Shown: positions 30,655 through 43,463, counted from the stretch's first letter. The stretch: 64,000 bases of DNA from Chlorobium phaeovibrioides (GCF_003968655.1 NZ_RXYK01000005.1:62001-126000); one strand, 5' to 3'. Translations and numbers: made by a program. The notes: generated from the sequence alone by a model not told the origin.

Positions 30655-32613
30655 ATGTTTGAAGCCCGAAACCTATCGCTCAGCGTCGGCACCAAAGAGC
30701 TCCTTTCCGACACTTCGTTCCGTGTTGGTGACACCGACCATGTTGGCCTGGTGGGGCTCAACGGCACGGGCAAGTCCACACTGCTGCGCCTCATCAGCGG
30801 CACCGGAAGCGATTCGGCGCTCATCAGCAACGGGCAGTTCATCAAATCGGCTGAAACCACAATAGGCTACCTGCCGCAGGAAATATCTTTTGAGGGGGAT
30901 CTTGAAAAAACCGCTCTGCATTATGCCCTGCAGGCCAATGCCCGGCTGTTTGAGCTGTCGGGGAAAATCACCACGATGGAGCATGAACTGGCGCTGCCTG
31001 AACAGGATTATGAAAGCGCTGCCTACCACGACCTGATTGAACGCTACTCGGACGCCATGCATGAGTTCGACCATCTCGGCGGATACAGCATGCAGTCGGA
31101 TGCAGAGAAGGTGCTTGCGGGACTCGGGTTCAGTGAAATCGACTTCCACAAAAAGGTCAAATCATTTTCCGGCGGATGGCAGATGCGTCTGCATATTGCC
31201 AAACTGCTCCTGCAGAACCCTACCCTGCTCCTGCTTGATGAACCGACCAACCACCTTGATATAGATTCGCTCCGCTGGCTTGAGAATTACCTGCTGAATT
31301 ACGAACACAGTTACATGATTGTGTCGCACGACAGGTTTTTTCTTGACAAGCTGACCACAAAAACGCTTGAAATCTCATTCCAGCGTATTGATGAATACAA
31401 GGGAAACTACTCCCGCTATGAAATAGACAAGGCGGAGCGCTTTGAGCTGATGATGGGCAAGTATCAGAACGACAAGAAAAAAATTGCCGAACTGCAGTCG
31501 TTCGTCAACCGGTTCCGCGCCAAGGCGACCAAAGCCCGTCAGGCCCAGAGCAGGCTGCGCCAGATGGAAAAGCTTGAGAAGGAGATGGAATGTCCCGAAG
31601 AGGACCTCTCCCGCATCTCCTTCCGTTTCCCCAAGGCACAGCCTTCAGGACGCGAGGTCATGCGGCTTGAAGGCGTAGGAAAAAGCTACCCCCTGCCGGA
31701 CGGAACAACCAAACAGGTGCTCAAAGGTCTTGATCTGGAAATCATGCGGGGTGACAGAATTGCCATTGTAGGCTCAAACGGTGCCGGAAAAACAACCTTC
31801 TGTAAAATCCTGGCCGATGAAATCGAGTTCGACGGCAAACTCACTGTTGGCCATAATGTGACGCTCAACTATTTTGCGCAGCACCAGACTGAAAATCTCG
31901 CTCCCGACAAAAGCATCTACAAGGAGATGCTTGATGCTGCACCAACTGCAGAAGCGCAGAAAAAAGTACGCGACATCCTCGGCTGCTTTCTCTTCAGCGG
32001 AGATGCCATTGAAAAGAAAATAAAGGTGCTGTCGGGCGGTGAAAAATCGCGTGTGGCGCTTGCAAGAATACTGCTGCAGGCCTCCAACCTTCTGGTGATG
32101 GATGAACCGACCAACCATCTCGACATGCGTTCAAAGGAGATGCTGATCGATTCGCTTGAAAACTATGACGGCACCCTTCTTCTGGTAAGCCACGACCGGT
32201 ATTTTCTCGACAGTCTCGTCAACAAGGTTGTTGCCCTGAAAAACGGCTCTCTGCAGCTCTATCTTGGCACTTATGCCGAGTATCTGGAGAAATCGGAACA
32301 GGAGCATGAGGAGGAAAAGCGCCGTGAATGCGCTGCACTGAAAGCAAAATCAGCCGCCACAAAAGCACCTGAGGCTAAAAAACCGACTGGCCGGGCAAAG
32401 GCTGAAAAGCAGAAAGACCCGAAAAAGATTGCCGCTCTGGAAAAGGAGATCAATCGGCTGGAGCAGGACAAAGAGCGCATGGAAACGCTGATGGCCACGG
32501 AAGATTTCTACAGAAAAAGCCAGAACGAGACCGCGAAAGTGCTTGAAGAGTACCATGCACTCTCTGAAAAACTGGAGAAACTCTTTGCGGACTGGGAAGC
32601 GGCCGGGGGGTAA
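30655..32613 (+). CDS. ABC-F family ATPase (translation or resistance factor)
   Basis: The protein of 652 residues has two ABC domains and no membrane segment. Walker A motifs are [11 protein letters not shown] and [11 protein letters not shown], and the signatures are [16 protein letters not shown] and [16 protein letters not shown]. There is an inter-domain linker and a C-terminal charged coiled coil ([20 protein letters not shown]). ABC-F proteins act at the ribosome E-site. The coiled-coil tail resembles the Uup/YdiF type more than EttA. A TTG two codons upstream is possible, but ATG at 30655 is preferred. Confidence 0.92.
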   Translation: MFEARNLSLSVGTKELLSDTSFRVGDTDHVGLVGLNGTGKSTLLRLISGTGSDSALISNGQFIKSAETTIGYLPQEISFEGDLEKTALHYALQANARLFELSGKITTMEHELALPEQDYESAAYHDLIERYSDAMHEFDHLGGYSMQSDAEKVLAGLGFSEIDFHKKVKSFSGGWQMRLHIAKLLLQNPTLLLLDEPTNHLDIDSLRWLENYLLNYEHSYMIVSHDRFFLDKLTTKTLEISFQRIDEYKGNYSRYEIDKAERFELMMGKYQNDKKKIAELQSFVNRFRAKATKARQAQSRLRQMEKLEKEMECPEEDLSRISFRFPKAQPSGREVMRLEGVGKSYPLPDGTTKQVLKGLDLEIMRGDRIAIVGSNGAGKTTFCKILADEIEFDGKLTVGHNVTLNYFAQHQTENLAPDKSIYKEMLDAAPTAEAQKKVRDILGCFLFSGDAIEKKIKVLSGGEKSRVALARILLQASNLLVMDEPTNHLDMRSKEMLIDSLENYDGTLLLVSHDRYFLDSLVNKVVALKNGSLQLYLGTYAEYLEKSEQEHEEEKRRECAALKAKSAATKAPEAKKPTGRAKAEKQKDPKKIAALEKEINRLEQDKERMETLMATEDFYRKSQNETAKVLEEYHALSEKLEKLFADWEAAGG

Positions 32614-32710
32614 GCATCCCTGCAGAAAAGCCTCCTTTCCTGTTCAGAAAAATGTTCAGTATATTTTGCAGCAGATGACCCCAGACAACAAGCCCATCCC
32701 TATGGCGGAC

Positions 32711-33643
32711 ATGAACCATCTCACCGGACTCAGCGGACTCAGTGCAGATTCCATCACCGGACTGCTTGATACAGCGGCCGGATTCAAGCAGACACTCCGC
32801 TCCCCCAATGCATCCTTCAGCCCGACGCTCAAGAACAGGCGCATAGCTCTGGTTTTTTTCGAGAACTCAACCCGCACCCGTTTCTCCTTTGAAATAGCCG
32901 CCAGAAACCTTGGAGCAGGAACACTCGGCTTCAGCGCTGCATCAAGCAGTGTCAGCAAAGGTGAAACCCTGAGCGACACGATAAAAAACCTTGAGGCAAT
33001 GCAGGTAGACGCTTTCGTCCTCCGCCACCCCTCATCGGGCAGCGCAAAACTCATCAGCCGCATCACCCCGAAACCTGTCATCAACGCCGGCGACGGCTCA
33101 AACGAGCATCCCACCCAGGCCCTGCTCGACATGTTCACTCTTCGGGAGCACTTCGGCTCACTCAAAGGGCTGAAGGTCACCATCATCGGCGATGTGCTTC
33201 ACAGCAGGGTTGCCCGCTCAAACATTTACGGCCTGCTGAGGGCCGGTGCTGAAGTAGGGCTCTGCGGCCCGGTAACACTGATCCCCCCTGATGCGGAAAA
33301 ACTCGGAGTCCGTCTTTTCACCGACCTCGACCGCGCAATTGCCTGGGCCGATACGGCCATTGTACTCCGCCTGCAGCTTGAACGGGCCAGCGGAACCTAT
33401 CTGCCTTCGCTTGAAGAATACTCACGCCATTACGGCCTGACCGACGAACGCCTTGAGAGAACCGGCAAACACCTTCTGGTTCTGCATCCCGGCCCCATCA
33501 ACCGTGAAATAGAAATTTCAAACCATGTAGCCGACCGGATACAGCCGCCCGGCTATTCCAAAAGCATGCTGCTCGAGCAGGTCACCAACGGCATTGCCAT
33601 CCGTATGGCGGTACTTGAGACCCTGCTCGGCGGAACCCCTTAG
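32711..33643 (+). CDS. pyrB: Aspartate carbamoyltransferase catalytic subunit
   Basis: The catalytic chain (310 residues from this start) shows the carbamoyl-phosphate loop FFENSTRTRFSFEIAA, SSSVSKGETLSDT, DGSNEHPTQALLD and HPGPINREIEI. It makes N-carbamoyl-aspartate in pyrimidine synthesis. The reading frame is open back into the ABC-F gene. ATGs at 32675, 32702 and 32711 are all possible, with no clear ribosome site. The last matches the usual N-terminus (NHLTGLSGLS). No regulatory subunit gene is adjacent. Confidence 0.95.
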   Translation: MNHLTGLSGLSADSITGLLDTAAGFKQTLRSPNASFSPTLKNRRIALVFFENSTRTRFSFEIAARNLGAGTLGFSAASSSVSKGETLSDTIKNLEAMQVDAFVLRHPSSGSAKLISRITPKPVINAGDGSNEHPTQALLDMFTLREHFGSLKGLKVTIIGDVLHSRVARSNIYGLLRAGAEVGLCGPVTLIPPDAEKLGVRLFTDLDRAIAWADTAIVLRLQLERASGTYLPSLEEYSRHYGLTDERLERTGKHLLVLHPGPINREIEISNHVADRIQPPGYSKSMLLEQVTNGIAIRMAVLETLLGGTP

Positions 33644-33686
33644 CAGTACCACACACAACAACACACAACCACAAAACAGAACAGCC

Positions 33687-34229
33687 ATGAAAAACCTCCA
33701 CGGGAAATTCATAGCAGCCAGCCTGCTGCTCACCTCTCTATTCCTCTCCCCCCTGCAGACACATGCAGAATCAAGGGGCACAGTGCTCCATGAATACCGC
33801 ATCGGCATCATGGCCCACGATACCGACATCAACCTCTGGGGCGCAGCCCCCTCTGAACAAGGCATCGATTTCAACGGCGAGCTCATTTTCACTCCTGAGT
33901 GGGAAGTTCTGGGCGGCATTGCACGCCCCAACCTCGGCATGTCGATCAACAGCGCAGGCGACACGAGCTACATTTACAGCGGCGGCCTCTGGGAGTACCA
34001 GTGGAAGAACGGCGTCTTTTTTGATGCGGCAGTCGGACTCTCGGCAAACAACGAATCCGGCAAGGATCTCGGAAGCGCCGTTCTCCTCCGGCTCGCACTC
34101 GAGGTAGGATACAACCTCAGCGAGTGCAACAGGATGTCGCTCATGATGGACCATATTTCCAACGCCAACACTGCCGATCCCAATCCTGGCATCGACAACA
34201 TCGGCATCCGCTTCGGCCATCTGTTCTGA
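33687..34229 (+). CDS. PagL-like lipid A 3-O-deacylase
   Basis: This 180-residue protein has a signal peptide (about 1-28, ending THAES) and then a small beta-barrel. Its C-terminus contains DHISNAN (His156, Ser158) and PGIDNIGIRFGHLF. This matches the His-Ser catalytic motif and terminal strand of PagL/acyloxyacyl-hydrolase barrel enzymes, which trim a fatty acid from lipid A in the outer leaflet. It lies 43 nt after pyrB and is closed by a terminator. The exact lipid A position cleaved cannot be read from the sequence. Confidence 0.8.
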   Translation: MKNLHGKFIAASLLLTSLFLSPLQTHAESRGTVLHEYRIGIMAHDTDINLWGAAPSEQGIDFNGELIFTPEWEVLGGIARPNLGMSINSAGDTSYIYSGGLWEYQWKNGVFFDAAVGLSANNESGKDLGSAVLLRLALEVGYNLSECNRMSLMMDHISNANTADPNPGIDNIGIRFGHLF

Positions 34230-34261
34230 ACCGGAAACACGGACCAACATACCCATAACGC

Positions 34262-34288
34262 AAAAGCCCCTGAACTGCAGGGGCTTTT
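34262..34288 (+). terminator. Intrinsic terminator of the pyrB-pagL unit
   Basis: AAAAGCCCCTG (34262-34272) pairs perfectly with CAGGGGCTTTT (34278-34288) over a 5-nt loop. It is symmetrical and may also serve the convergent NUDIX gene. Confidence 0.85.
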
Positions 34289-34317
34289 GAATCGTAAATG
34301 CGGACAGGGTGGAAGAC

Positions 34318-34824
34318 TCAGAGCAGAGAATCGAAAAACTCAGGTGCTGCTGAATGGAATCCGGCCGAAGCCCCTTTTTGCACAAACTCCCCGAGAAAGG
34401 GAGGATAGAGTTCATACCGGCCAAGTTCAGCCAGCGGAATCCAGTCGACCTTCAGAATCATCTGCTCGTCATCCGGATACTCGGGATCCTTCCCCGTCAC
34501 TGTCTCACCACCCGTCACTTCGCAGTGAAAGCCAAGCGAGAGCGAATGGTGGCGGCTGCCCTGTGCCTCAGCGCCCGGATACGGATAGAGCAGCTCCTTG
34601 ATAAACACCATCCCCCCGACGCTGCAGCTGAGCCCGGTCTCCTCAAGCATCTCACGCCTCACAGCTTCGTCAAGCGTTTCACCCCGTTCAACACCGCCGC
34701 CAGGAAGTATCCAGTAGCTTTCCGGCAAGGCCGGATCGTCCGGAGCAAAGCTTTTATGCTCAATAAGAAGCAGCGCACCATCCCGTATGCAGAGCGCGCT
34801 GACCCTGAGTTTCACCTCGTTCAT
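34318..34824 (-). CDS. NUDIX hydrolase
   Basis: This 168-residue protein carries a complete NUDIX box, [20 protein letters not shown] followed by ETG, preceded by YWILPG. Such enzymes hydrolyse nucleoside diphosphates linked to another group. The substrate (nucleotide sugar, oxidised nucleotide, ADP-ribose) is not decided by the motif. A TTG at 34833 is in frame, but the ATG at 34824 is preferred. It is monocistronic and convergent with the pagL-like gene. Confidence 0.9.
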   Translation of the reverse strand: MNEVKLRVSALCIRDGALLLIEHKSFAPDDPALPESYWILPGGGVERGETLDEAVRREMLEETGLSCSVGGMVFIKELLYPYPGAEAQGSRHHSLSLGFHCEVTGGETVTGKDPEYPDDEQMILKVDWIPLAELGRYELYPPFLGEFVQKGASAGFHSAAPEFFDSLL

Positions 34825-35044
34825 ATGCGTCAATCCTATTACTTGTGAATCACAAAAAGAGACAACCCGCCTCCATCATGATGAAAACCAATAATTAAAA
34901 ATTTTCTTCATTGTGCGTTAATTTTATTAAATTTAATGTTAAGCACACACACTATTGTTCTTTTGAGCGACCGGCACCGATTCCTTCACAGCAGGAACGG
35001 CGCAGTTTTTTTGAAGACACACACACAACCTAACGGAGAACACA

Positions 35045-36178
35045 ATGAAAAAAATGCTCTCACTTGCTGCACTGCTTGCAGTAGTGGCATACGCCACACC
35101 CGCTTCAGCTGAGCTGAAATTCGGCGGTGATGCCGGCGTCCGCGTACGCAGCGAATTCAAATCGACCACCACGGGCGAAGATAACCGTGATGACGTGAGC
35201 TTCCAGTACCGTGTCAGGCTGAAAGCTGCAGCCGACATCGGCAGCGGATACTTCTTCAAGGCCATGATCATGAACGAGAATGCCAATATCGCAGGCGGAT
35301 GGCAAAAACTCGCGGAGAACGCTGAAAGAATTGAGCTTGATGTCTCGAACTTCTACTTCGGCCGCATGATGGAAAACAGCCATTACATGATGGGCCGTCT
35401 TCCGCTCAACAGCCTCAACAACCCTGTCTTCGACCTCACACTCTACCCGATGCAGCCACTGGACCAGCCGGTGTTCAACATCAACTTCGACCGTGTCTAC
35501 GGAATGAACTACGGAATGAAGCTTGGTGATGGTGAAGCCAATGCAACATTTGTGGTGCTTGACAACAACTCCACCATTGTCAGCGATAATGAGAACGACG
35601 GTCTCTTCAACGACGGCTATGCGCTCCACCTCGCCTACAAAACCACCATCGGCGACTTCACCATCGAGCCTCAGGTCATCACGGTGCTGACCCAATCGAA
35701 CATCCGCGATCAGGATGAGGTGATTGCTTATTCGACAGGCACCACAACGGCAAATTACAACCTGGCCAACAATGTCACCCCGGTGACTTTCGGCGCCAAC
35801 GCTTCGATGCCGGTCGGTGATGTGAAAATGTCCTGCAGCGCATTCTATACCATCTGTGACGACACCAACGACGGTACAGTCTCTCATGCCGCCAACCGCA
35901 GGGCCGATTACCACGGTGCCCTCCTCCGTCTGAAAGGCGAGAGCGGTCCGGTCATGGCCTGGATCGATTACAGTGCCTCGAAAGATAAAGTAACCGACAC
36001 CAACTACTCCGGCACCTTCGTGTGGGCACAGTACCAGTATAAGGTCTACGAGTCAGCTGCCGGCAGCTTCACCCTGCAGCCGACCCTTCGCTGGCTCGCC
36101 ACCTCCAAAGAGACAGTCGACACCGATGTCGATGCAAGCACTTTCCGTACGGAGCTCTGGGCAACTGTCAGCTTCTAA
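35045..36178 (+). CDS. Porin-like outer-membrane beta-barrel protein
   Basis: The 377-residue precursor has a clear signal peptide (KKMLSLAALLAVVAYATPASA). Alternating strands follow, rich in aromatic and charged residues, and the sequence ends in a terminal Phe (ELWATVSF), as porins do. It resembles alginate/porin-type barrels found in green sulfur bacteria, but I cannot name the substrate. The 220-bp upstream region is AT-rich, suggesting a strong promoter. A terminator lies 30 nt downstream, so it is a single-gene unit. Confidence 0.75.
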   Translation: MKKMLSLAALLAVVAYATPASAELKFGGDAGVRVRSEFKSTTTGEDNRDDVSFQYRVRLKAAADIGSGYFFKAMIMNENANIAGGWQKLAENAERIELDVSNFYFGRMMENSHYMMGRLPLNSLNNPVFDLTLYPMQPLDQPVFNINFDRVYGMNYGMKLGDGEANATFVVLDNNSTIVSDNENDGLFNDGYALHLAYKTTIGDFTIEPQVITVLTQSNIRDQDEVIAYSTGTTTANYNLANNVTPVTFGANASMPVGDVKMSCSAFYTICDDTNDGTVSHAANRRADYHGALLRLKGESGPVMAWIDYSASKDKVTDTNYSGTFVWAQYQYKVYESAAGSFTLQPTLRWLATSKETVDTDVDASTFRTELWATVSF

Positions 36179-36208
36179 GCCACAACCTTACGCTTGAAGT
36201 CAAAGATG

Positions 36209-36236
36209 AAAAGGCCGCCTGAAAAGGTGGCCTTTT
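36209..36236 (+). terminator. Intrinsic terminator of the porin-like gene
   Basis: AAAAGGCCGCCT (36209-36220) pairs with AGGTGGCCTTTT (36225-36236), with one G-U pair and a 4-nt loop. Confidence 0.8.
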
Positions 36237-36337
36237 CTCTTTTATTGGCATTTGCCAGAAAAGAGATTTCACCGTACATTGTTTTCGATATGCCGCAATC
36301 CTCACAACCGTTTCTGCAACTACAAAAATCAAGAACA

Positions 36338-36817
36338 ATGAACAAAGCTGTCACTTTTATTACGGGACTCATCGCTGGCGTCATTCTCACAGGAATACTC
36401 GCCATGAAAATGATGCCCGGCATGATGCTCAACACGCATGAAAGCCGTTATACCACAGTTGAAGAAACATGCGCCGCGCTGAAAACCTCCATAGAGGCGA
36501 ACAACTGGCAGTCACCGGCCACCAGAAACATGACTGCTGCCATCACAAAGCAGGGATTCACACTCGACAAGCAGGTCAGCATCGTCGAACTCTGCAACGC
36601 CAGGTATGCAGGCGATGTACTCGCAACGAACCCCGAGGTATCCACACTCATGCCCTGCGCCTGGGGAGTGTATGAAGGAAACGATGGAAAGATCTACATC
36701 ACCGGAATGAACATGGGCCTCATGGCAAAAATTTTCGGCGGCAACATCGCCAAGGTTATGGGCGGGAGCGTTGCTGATGATGAAGCAAAAATGCTTACTC
36801 CGGTCATAGCCGAATAA
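36338..36817 (+). CDS. DUF302 family protein with N-terminal membrane anchor
   Basis: This 159-residue protein has one hydrophobic helix (about 4-24) and a DUF302 domain with VSIVELCNARYAGDVL and STLMPCAWGVYEGNDGKIYI. The conserved ELCNxxYA...LMPC pattern is the family hallmark. The function is unknown, and sulfur or membrane-stress links have been suggested for relatives. The frame is open to 36194 but that part crosses the previous terminator, so the ATG at 36338 is used. A very strong terminator follows. Confidence 0.85.
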   Translation: MNKAVTFITGLIAGVILTGILAMKMMPGMMLNTHESRYTTVEETCAALKTSIEANNWQSPATRNMTAAITKQGFTLDKQVSIVELCNARYAGDVLATNPEVSTLMPCAWGVYEGNDGKIYITGMNMGLMAKIFGGNIAKVMGGSVADDEAKMLTPVIAE

Positions 36818-36833
36818 AGGCAAACACCAGGAT

Positions 36834-36879
36834 AAAACGCCCGAAAGCGCTTGAACTGCTGAGCGCTTTCGGGCGTTTT
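36834..36879 (+). terminator. Long intrinsic terminator of the DUF302 gene
   Basis: An 18-bp perfect stem, AAAACGCCCGAAAGCGCT (36834-36851) with its complement at 36862-36879, closes a 10-nt loop and ends in TTTT. Confidence 0.9.
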
Positions 36880-36992
36880 GCGTCAGCGCGTGTTAACAAT
36901 TATGAAACCCGTACAAAAGGCAGAACTTTTTCATTATCTTACGGGTATGTGTTTTCAGCATTACAACCACAACAACAAACACACAAAACCAA

Positions 36993-37250
36993 ATGGAACA
37001 AGGAAAACTCAAAGAGTACTGGAAAATCAACCTCAGCTACCTCATCAGTCTGCTGGTGGTATGGTTTGTCGTTTCGTTCGGGTTCGGCATCCTGCTTGTC
37101 GACCAGCTCAATGCCATCCATATTGGCGGGTTCAAGCTCGGCTTCTGGTTTGCGCAGCAGGGCTCCATCTACACCTTCGTGGTGCTGATTTTCGTTTATG
37201 TGGCTCTCATGAACCGGCTCGACAAGAAGTTTGATGTCCGCGAGGATTAA
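36993..37250 (+). CDS. DUF4212 small subunit of sodium:solute symporter
   Basis: The 85-residue protein has two membrane helices (about 13-36 and 51-72) and the DUF4212 features YWKINLSYLISLLVVWF and FWFAQQGSIYTFV. Members sit directly before a large SSS transporter, as here (48 nt gap), and probably form a two-part carrier for acetate or another short organic acid. Green sulfur bacteria assimilate acetate in the light, which fits. Confidence 0.9.
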   Translation: MEQGKLKEYWKINLSYLISLLVVWFVVSFGFGILLVDQLNAIHIGGFKLGFWFAQQGSIYTFVVLIFVYVALMNRLDKKFDVRED

Positions 37251-37298
37251 GGGCATCCAAAAAAAATCACACACACCAAACCTTAACACTGTATCGCT

Positions 37299-39071
<1,773 letters not shown>

Positions 39072-39090
39072 AGCACTCAGGATTCAAGAG

Positions 39091-39124
39091 AAAAAAGGCG
39101 CGGAACCAACCGCGCCTTTTTTTT
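39091..39124 (+). terminator. Intrinsic terminator between the symporter and uvrC
   Basis: AAAAAAGGCGCGG (39091-39103) pairs perfectly with CCGCGCCTTTTTT (39110-39122) over a 6-nt loop, with two more Ts. uvrC starts 12 nt after it. Confidence 0.9.
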
Positions 39125-39135
39125 GTACCTTTGGA

Positions 39136-41046
39136 ATGAACAGCGACGGACAACATACAGAACAGCAAGCAGTACCTATGGCTGCCGAAGAAAAAGAGCA
39201 GGAAAAGCTTCTCAGGGAAAAAATAGCATCGCTCCCCAAAGAGCCCGGAGTCTACCAGTTCAGGAATGACAAAGGGCGGGTCATTTATGTGGGTAAAGCA
39301 AAAAACCTCCGTTCACGGGTTCGTTCATATTTCAGCAACCCGCTGCAGCAGAGTGGAAAAACACAGGTACTGGTCACTCATATCCGCGATCTTGAGATCA
39401 TCATCACCTCATCGGAGGTGGAAGCGCTGATTCTTGAAAACAACCTGATCAAGGAGCTGAAACCCCGATACAACATCAACCTGAAAGATGACAAGACCTA
39501 CCCGTGGCTTGTCATCACCGCTGAACCCTTCCCCCGGATTTTCATCACCAGGAACCGCACACGCGACCGTTCCATCTGGTTCGGTCCATACACGGAAGCC
39601 GGTCAGCTGCGGACCATTCTCGACCTCATCAGCTCCATTTTTCCGGTACGAAGCTGCCGCCACCCTCTCACACCAGAAAACATAGCCTCAAAAAAATACA
39701 AGCTCTGCCTCGACTACCATATCCACAAATGCAAAGGGCCATGCGAAGGGTTGCAGGAAGAAGGTGACTATCTGGAAATGATAGGAGAAATTGTCCGTCT
39801 GCTCAAAGGCAAAACAGCCGGGCTCAGACGGGACCTTCACGAAAAAATGCTGACGGCCGCTGAAGATCTTCGATTTGAGGAAGCCGCTGAAATCAAACTC
39901 CAGCTCGACAGCCTCAAGCGGTACAGCGAACGGCAGAAAATTGTTGCGGCCGACGGGGCAGATCGGGACGCGGTTGCTGTGGCCATAGGTGAAGACGAAG
40001 CATGCGGTGTGGTGTTCCGGATCAGAGAAGGGAAAATGCTTGGTTCACAGCACTTCATTCTCACCAATACCAAGGGAGAGAGCGAAGCGACAATCCTTGG
40101 CAGGGTTCTTGAAACCCACTACCTCAAAACCGCAGACCTTATGCCCGACGAAGTCCTGCTGCCGGAACTGCCGGAAGAGGAGGCCGCCGAAGCGCTGAGA
40201 GCTCTGGGGCGTGAACAGCAGGGCGAAGGCGGGAGGCAGAAGGAGATGCGGTTCACTGTGCCGCAGATAGGGGAAAAGGCACACCTGCTTGACATGTGCC
40301 GCCAGAATGCACGCCACCATCTGGCTGAATACATGGTTCAGAAACAGAAACGGGGGGAAGCAGCAAGAGAACACAGCGGGAGCAAAGCACTGGCCGAAGC
40401 CCTGCATCTGGAAAACACGCCGAACAGAATTGAATGTTTCGACAACTCACACCTTCAGGGTACCGACTATGTCAGTGCAATGGTCTGTTTCGTTATGGGC
40501 CGCCCTCTGAAAGGTGGATACAGAAAATTCAAACTCAACTCCTTTGAGGGCTCCGATGACTATGCAGCCATGGAAGAGGCCATCAACCGACGCTACGGAG
40601 GCTCTCTGAGTAAAGAGCTCCCCCTCCCCGACCTCATTATTGTTGACGGTGGCAAGGGGCAGGTCAACACGGCCCGAAAAGCACTTGACGCACTTGGCGT
40701 TTCCGTTCCGGTCATCGGACTTGCCAAACGGCTGGAGGAAATTTTCATCCCCTTCACCCCCGACCCCTTCAACCTCCCGAAAACCTCTCCCGCGCTCAAG
40801 CTATTGCAGCAGCTGCGAGACGAGTCGCACCGTTTTGCCATTTCCTATCACCGCACCCTTCGGCGGAAGCGCACCCTGCAGACAGAACTCACAGCAATCG
40901 AAGGCATCGGCGAAAAAACCGCATTCACCCTGCTTGAACGGTTTGGCTCAGCTGAAGGAGTGGCCGCAGCAACACTTGAAGAACTCGCGAAAACCGCCGG
41001 AACAATGAAGGCTGAAACAGTGTTCAATCATTATCATTCCGAATAA
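39136..41046 (+). CDS. uvrC: Excinuclease ABC subunit C
   Basis: The 636-residue protein has the GIY-YIG nuclease domain (EPGVYQFRNDKGRVIYVGKA). It also has the UVR motif near LRFEEAAEIKLQLDSLKRY, the RNase-H-like domain (RIECFDNSHLQGTDYVSAMV and LIIVDGGKGQ), and C-terminal helix-hairpin-helix motifs (LTAIEGIGEKTAFTLLERF). It makes both incisions in nucleotide excision repair. The frame is open through the preceding terminator, so the ATG at 39136 is the earliest sensible start. ATG at 39178 is an alternative. Confidence 0.95.
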   Translation: MNSDGQHTEQQAVPMAAEEKEQEKLLREKIASLPKEPGVYQFRNDKGRVIYVGKAKNLRSRVRSYFSNPLQQSGKTQVLVTHIRDLEIIITSSEVEALILENNLIKELKPRYNINLKDDKTYPWLVITAEPFPRIFITRNRTRDRSIWFGPYTEAGQLRTILDLISSIFPVRSCRHPLTPENIASKKYKLCLDYHIHKCKGPCEGLQEEGDYLEMIGEIVRLLKGKTAGLRRDLHEKMLTAAEDLRFEEAAEIKLQLDSLKRYSERQKIVAADGADRDAVAVAIGEDEACGVVFRIREGKMLGSQHFILTNTKGESEATILGRVLETHYLKTADLMPDEVLLPELPEEEAAEALRALGREQQGEGGRQKEMRFTVPQIGEKAHLLDMCRQNARHHLAEYMVQKQKRGEAAREHSGSKALAEALHLENTPNRIECFDNSHLQGTDYVSAMVCFVMGRPLKGGYRKFKLNSFEGSDDYAAMEEAINRRYGGSLSKELPLPDLIIVDGGKGQVNTARKALDALGVSVPVIGLAKRLEEIFIPFTPDPFNLPKTSPALKLLQQLRDESHRFAISYHRTLRRKRTLQTELTAIEGIGEKTAFTLLERFGSAEGVAAATLEELAKTAGTMKAETVFNHYHSE

Positions 41047-41162
41047 GAATTACGGGTTTTGTAACCTTCACGAAATCTGTTTTGTAAGGAAATTCTCTTA
41101 TATTTATTTCATGATTCTGATTCGTAACGGGTCGAAACATATGAAACACTTTACGACTGCAT

Positions 41163-42560
41163 ATGAACTTTCCTGATTTTTTTGACGACGACCGAAATAC
41201 CCCAAAAGGCCTGTCAGGAAAACAGAAGCCAGATCTGGAGGGGATTGACTCCATCTTTGATTCCGAAGATCTGCTTGACAGGATCAATCAGCTCAATGAA
41301 GAAGGCTTCAACCCTGAAGCGCTTATTGTTGCCCGCAGGCTGGAAGCAATAGCCCCCTTCAATACCGAAACATGGTTCCATCTTGGAAACTGCCTCACAC
41401 TCAACGGCTTTTTCGAAGAGGCACTTGAAGCGTTCCAGAAAGCGGTTCTTTTCAGCCCCTCCGACAGTGAAATGACCCTCAACCTTGCCCTTGCCTGGTT
41501 CAATACCGGACAGCTCGACAGGGCTCTTGAAGAAATTGACGGAATACTTTCAGACAGCTCCATTGAAAAAGAGTTCCATTACTACAGGGGCATCATCCTC
41601 CAGCGGCTTGAACGCTTTGCCGAGGCAGAAGCCGACTTTGAGCGGACCCTTGAGCTTGATGCTGATTTTGCCGAGGCATGGTATGAACTGGCCTACTGCA
41701 AAGACCTGCTCGATAAATTCGATGAGAGCGTCCAGTGCTACAGAAGGGCGCTTGACGAGGAACCATACAACATCAACGCCTGGTACAACAACGGGCTGGT
41801 TCTGAGTAAAATGAAGCGCTATGACGAAGCGCTCGAATGCTACGACATGGCTCTGGCCATTGCCGATGATTTCACTTCGGCATGGTACAACCGCGCCAAT
41901 GTGCTTGCCATCACCGGACGCATTGCAGAGGCAGCCGAAAGCTACCGGGAAACACTGAAGCATGAGCCGGATGATCTCAATGCGCTTTACAACCTCGGCA
42001 TAGCCTGCGAGGAACTTGAGCTGTACCGGGAAGCCATTGACTGCTATCGCAACTGCATTCAGCTCAGCGGAGACTTTCCTGATGCATGGTTCGCCCTTGC
42101 CTGCTGCCAGGAAGCAATTGACGAATATGACGATGCGTTTGCCTCCATCAAGGCGGCGCTTGACTCTGTACCCGACAGTATTGAATTTCTCCTCCTCAGA
42201 GCGGAAATCGAGTATAATCTCAACCAGCTCGACAGTGCCATCAGCACCTATCAGATCATCATAGATCTTGAACCCGACAGCCCGCAGATATGGGTTGATT
42301 TTGCCGTAGTACTCAGAGACGCCGGACATATAGATAGATCCATTGAAGCTTTACAGCAATCGCTGAAATTGCAGCCGCTGTCGGCAGATGCACATTTTGA
42401 AATTGCGACTGCCTACTTTGCCGCCGGTGACAAACTCAGCACCCTGAAAGCACTGAGCAAAGCCTTCAAGATTGACCCCGACAAGAAGCAGTTCTTTCAG
42501 ACCGCCTTTCCTGAACTCTACCAGCAGGATGCTGTCAGGAGGATGCTGGGAATTTCATGA
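41163..42560 (+). CDS. Tetratricopeptide repeat protein
   Basis: The 465-residue acidic protein has no signal peptide and is built of about eleven TPR units of 34 residues, for example [20 protein letters not shown] and [23 protein letters not shown] arrays are protein-binding scaffolds. The partner is unknown. Its stop overlaps the aroE start (ATGA, 42557-42560), so the two are translationally coupled. Confidence 0.9.
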   Translation: MNFPDFFDDDRNTPKGLSGKQKPDLEGIDSIFDSEDLLDRINQLNEEGFNPEALIVARRLEAIAPFNTETWFHLGNCLTLNGFFEEALEAFQKAVLFSPSDSEMTLNLALAWFNTGQLDRALEEIDGILSDSSIEKEFHYYRGIILQRLERFAEAEADFERTLELDADFAEAWYELAYCKDLLDKFDESVQCYRRALDEEPYNINAWYNNGLVLSKMKRYDEALECYDMALAIADDFTSAWYNRANVLAITGRIAEAAESYRETLKHEPDDLNALYNLGIACEELELYREAIDCYRNCIQLSGDFPDAWFALACCQEAIDEYDDAFASIKAALDSVPDSIEFLLLRAEIEYNLNQLDSAISTYQIIIDLEPDSPQIWVDFAVVLRDAGHIDRSIEALQQSLKLQPLSADAHFEIATAYFAAGDKLSTLKALSKAFKIDPDKKQFFQTAFPELYQQDAVRRMLGIS

Positions 42561-43429
42561 GGCCGGCCACAAAAATCTACGGCCTTATCGGTCGCGCAGT
42601 GGATTACTCCTACTCTCCACTGATACACAACACAGCCTTCGAGCAGCTTTCGCTTCCCTGCCGCTACACCATTTTCAACATTGCCGAAGAGCACCTGGTT
42701 GCCGACGCCTTGAAAGGGGCCCGTGCGCTTGGCATTGCAGGATTCAGCGTCACCATTCCCTACAAGAAAACTGTTGTCCCCCTTCTGGATTCGCTCTCAG
42801 AAGAGGCGAAGTCCATTCAGGCAGTCAACACCATTGTCAACCACGAGGGAACTCTTGTGGGCCACAATACCGACATTGCCGGGTTTGCCTCCCCCCTCCT
42901 GCCGCACGCCCGCTCCATTCAGGGCCGTCCGGTTGCAATTCTTGGCAGTGGCGGCGCATCCCTGGCAGCCATTGAGGCATTCCGCACGCTCTTCATGCCT
43001 TCAGAGATAACACTCTTCATGCGCAACCCGGCAAAAGAAACCCGGATGACAGACCCCGCCATCAAACGCTGCGCCCTGGGAGATCTCAAGGAGAGCGGAA
43101 GCCAATCCTCAGCACTGCTCCGCGACGCGGCAGTCGTAATCAATGCAACTCCTGTAGGAACACTCGGCCGTCCCGACGCTCACATGAGCCCGGTACCGGC
43201 TGAAAGCAACCTTCTACACCAGGGGCAGATCATCTACGACATGGTCTACAATCCGCTTGACACCCCCCTTCTCCTTGCCGCCAGAAAAGCCGGAGCCGTA
43301 ACCATTCCGGGCATGGAAATGCTGCTCGCCCAGGGAGCTGCCGCGTTCAGGCTCTGGACCAACCTTGAAATGCCTATGGACGCTGTCCGCAGCGCCCTTT
43401 TGAATGAAATAGGTGCAACTGCGATCTGA
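42557..43429 (+). CDS. aroE: Shikimate dehydrogenase
   Basis: This 290-residue enzyme has the shikimate-binding N-domain ([13 protein letters not shown] and [16 protein letters not shown] with the catalytic Lys, then HNTDIAGF). An NADP-binding domain ([16 protein letters not shown]) and the C-terminal [17 protein letters not shown] complete it. It reduces 3-dehydroshikimate in aromatic amino acid synthesis. It starts on the ATGA overlap with the TPR gene and precedes lspA. Confidence 0.95.
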   Translation: MRPATKIYGLIGRAVDYSYSPLIHNTAFEQLSLPCRYTIFNIAEEHLVADALKGARALGIAGFSVTIPYKKTVVPLLDSLSEEAKSIQAVNTIVNHEGTLVGHNTDIAGFASPLLPHARSIQGRPVAILGSGGASLAAIEAFRTLFMPSEITLFMRNPAKETRMTDPAIKRCALGDLKESGSQSSALLRDAAVVINATPVGTLGRPDAHMSPVPAESNLLHQGQIIYDMVYNPLDTPLLLAARKAGAVTIPGMEMLLAQGAAAFRLWTNLEMPMDAVRSALLNEIGATAI

Positions 43430-43463
43430 TCTTTTCACAATCCATTTTTCACCCGCCCGCATC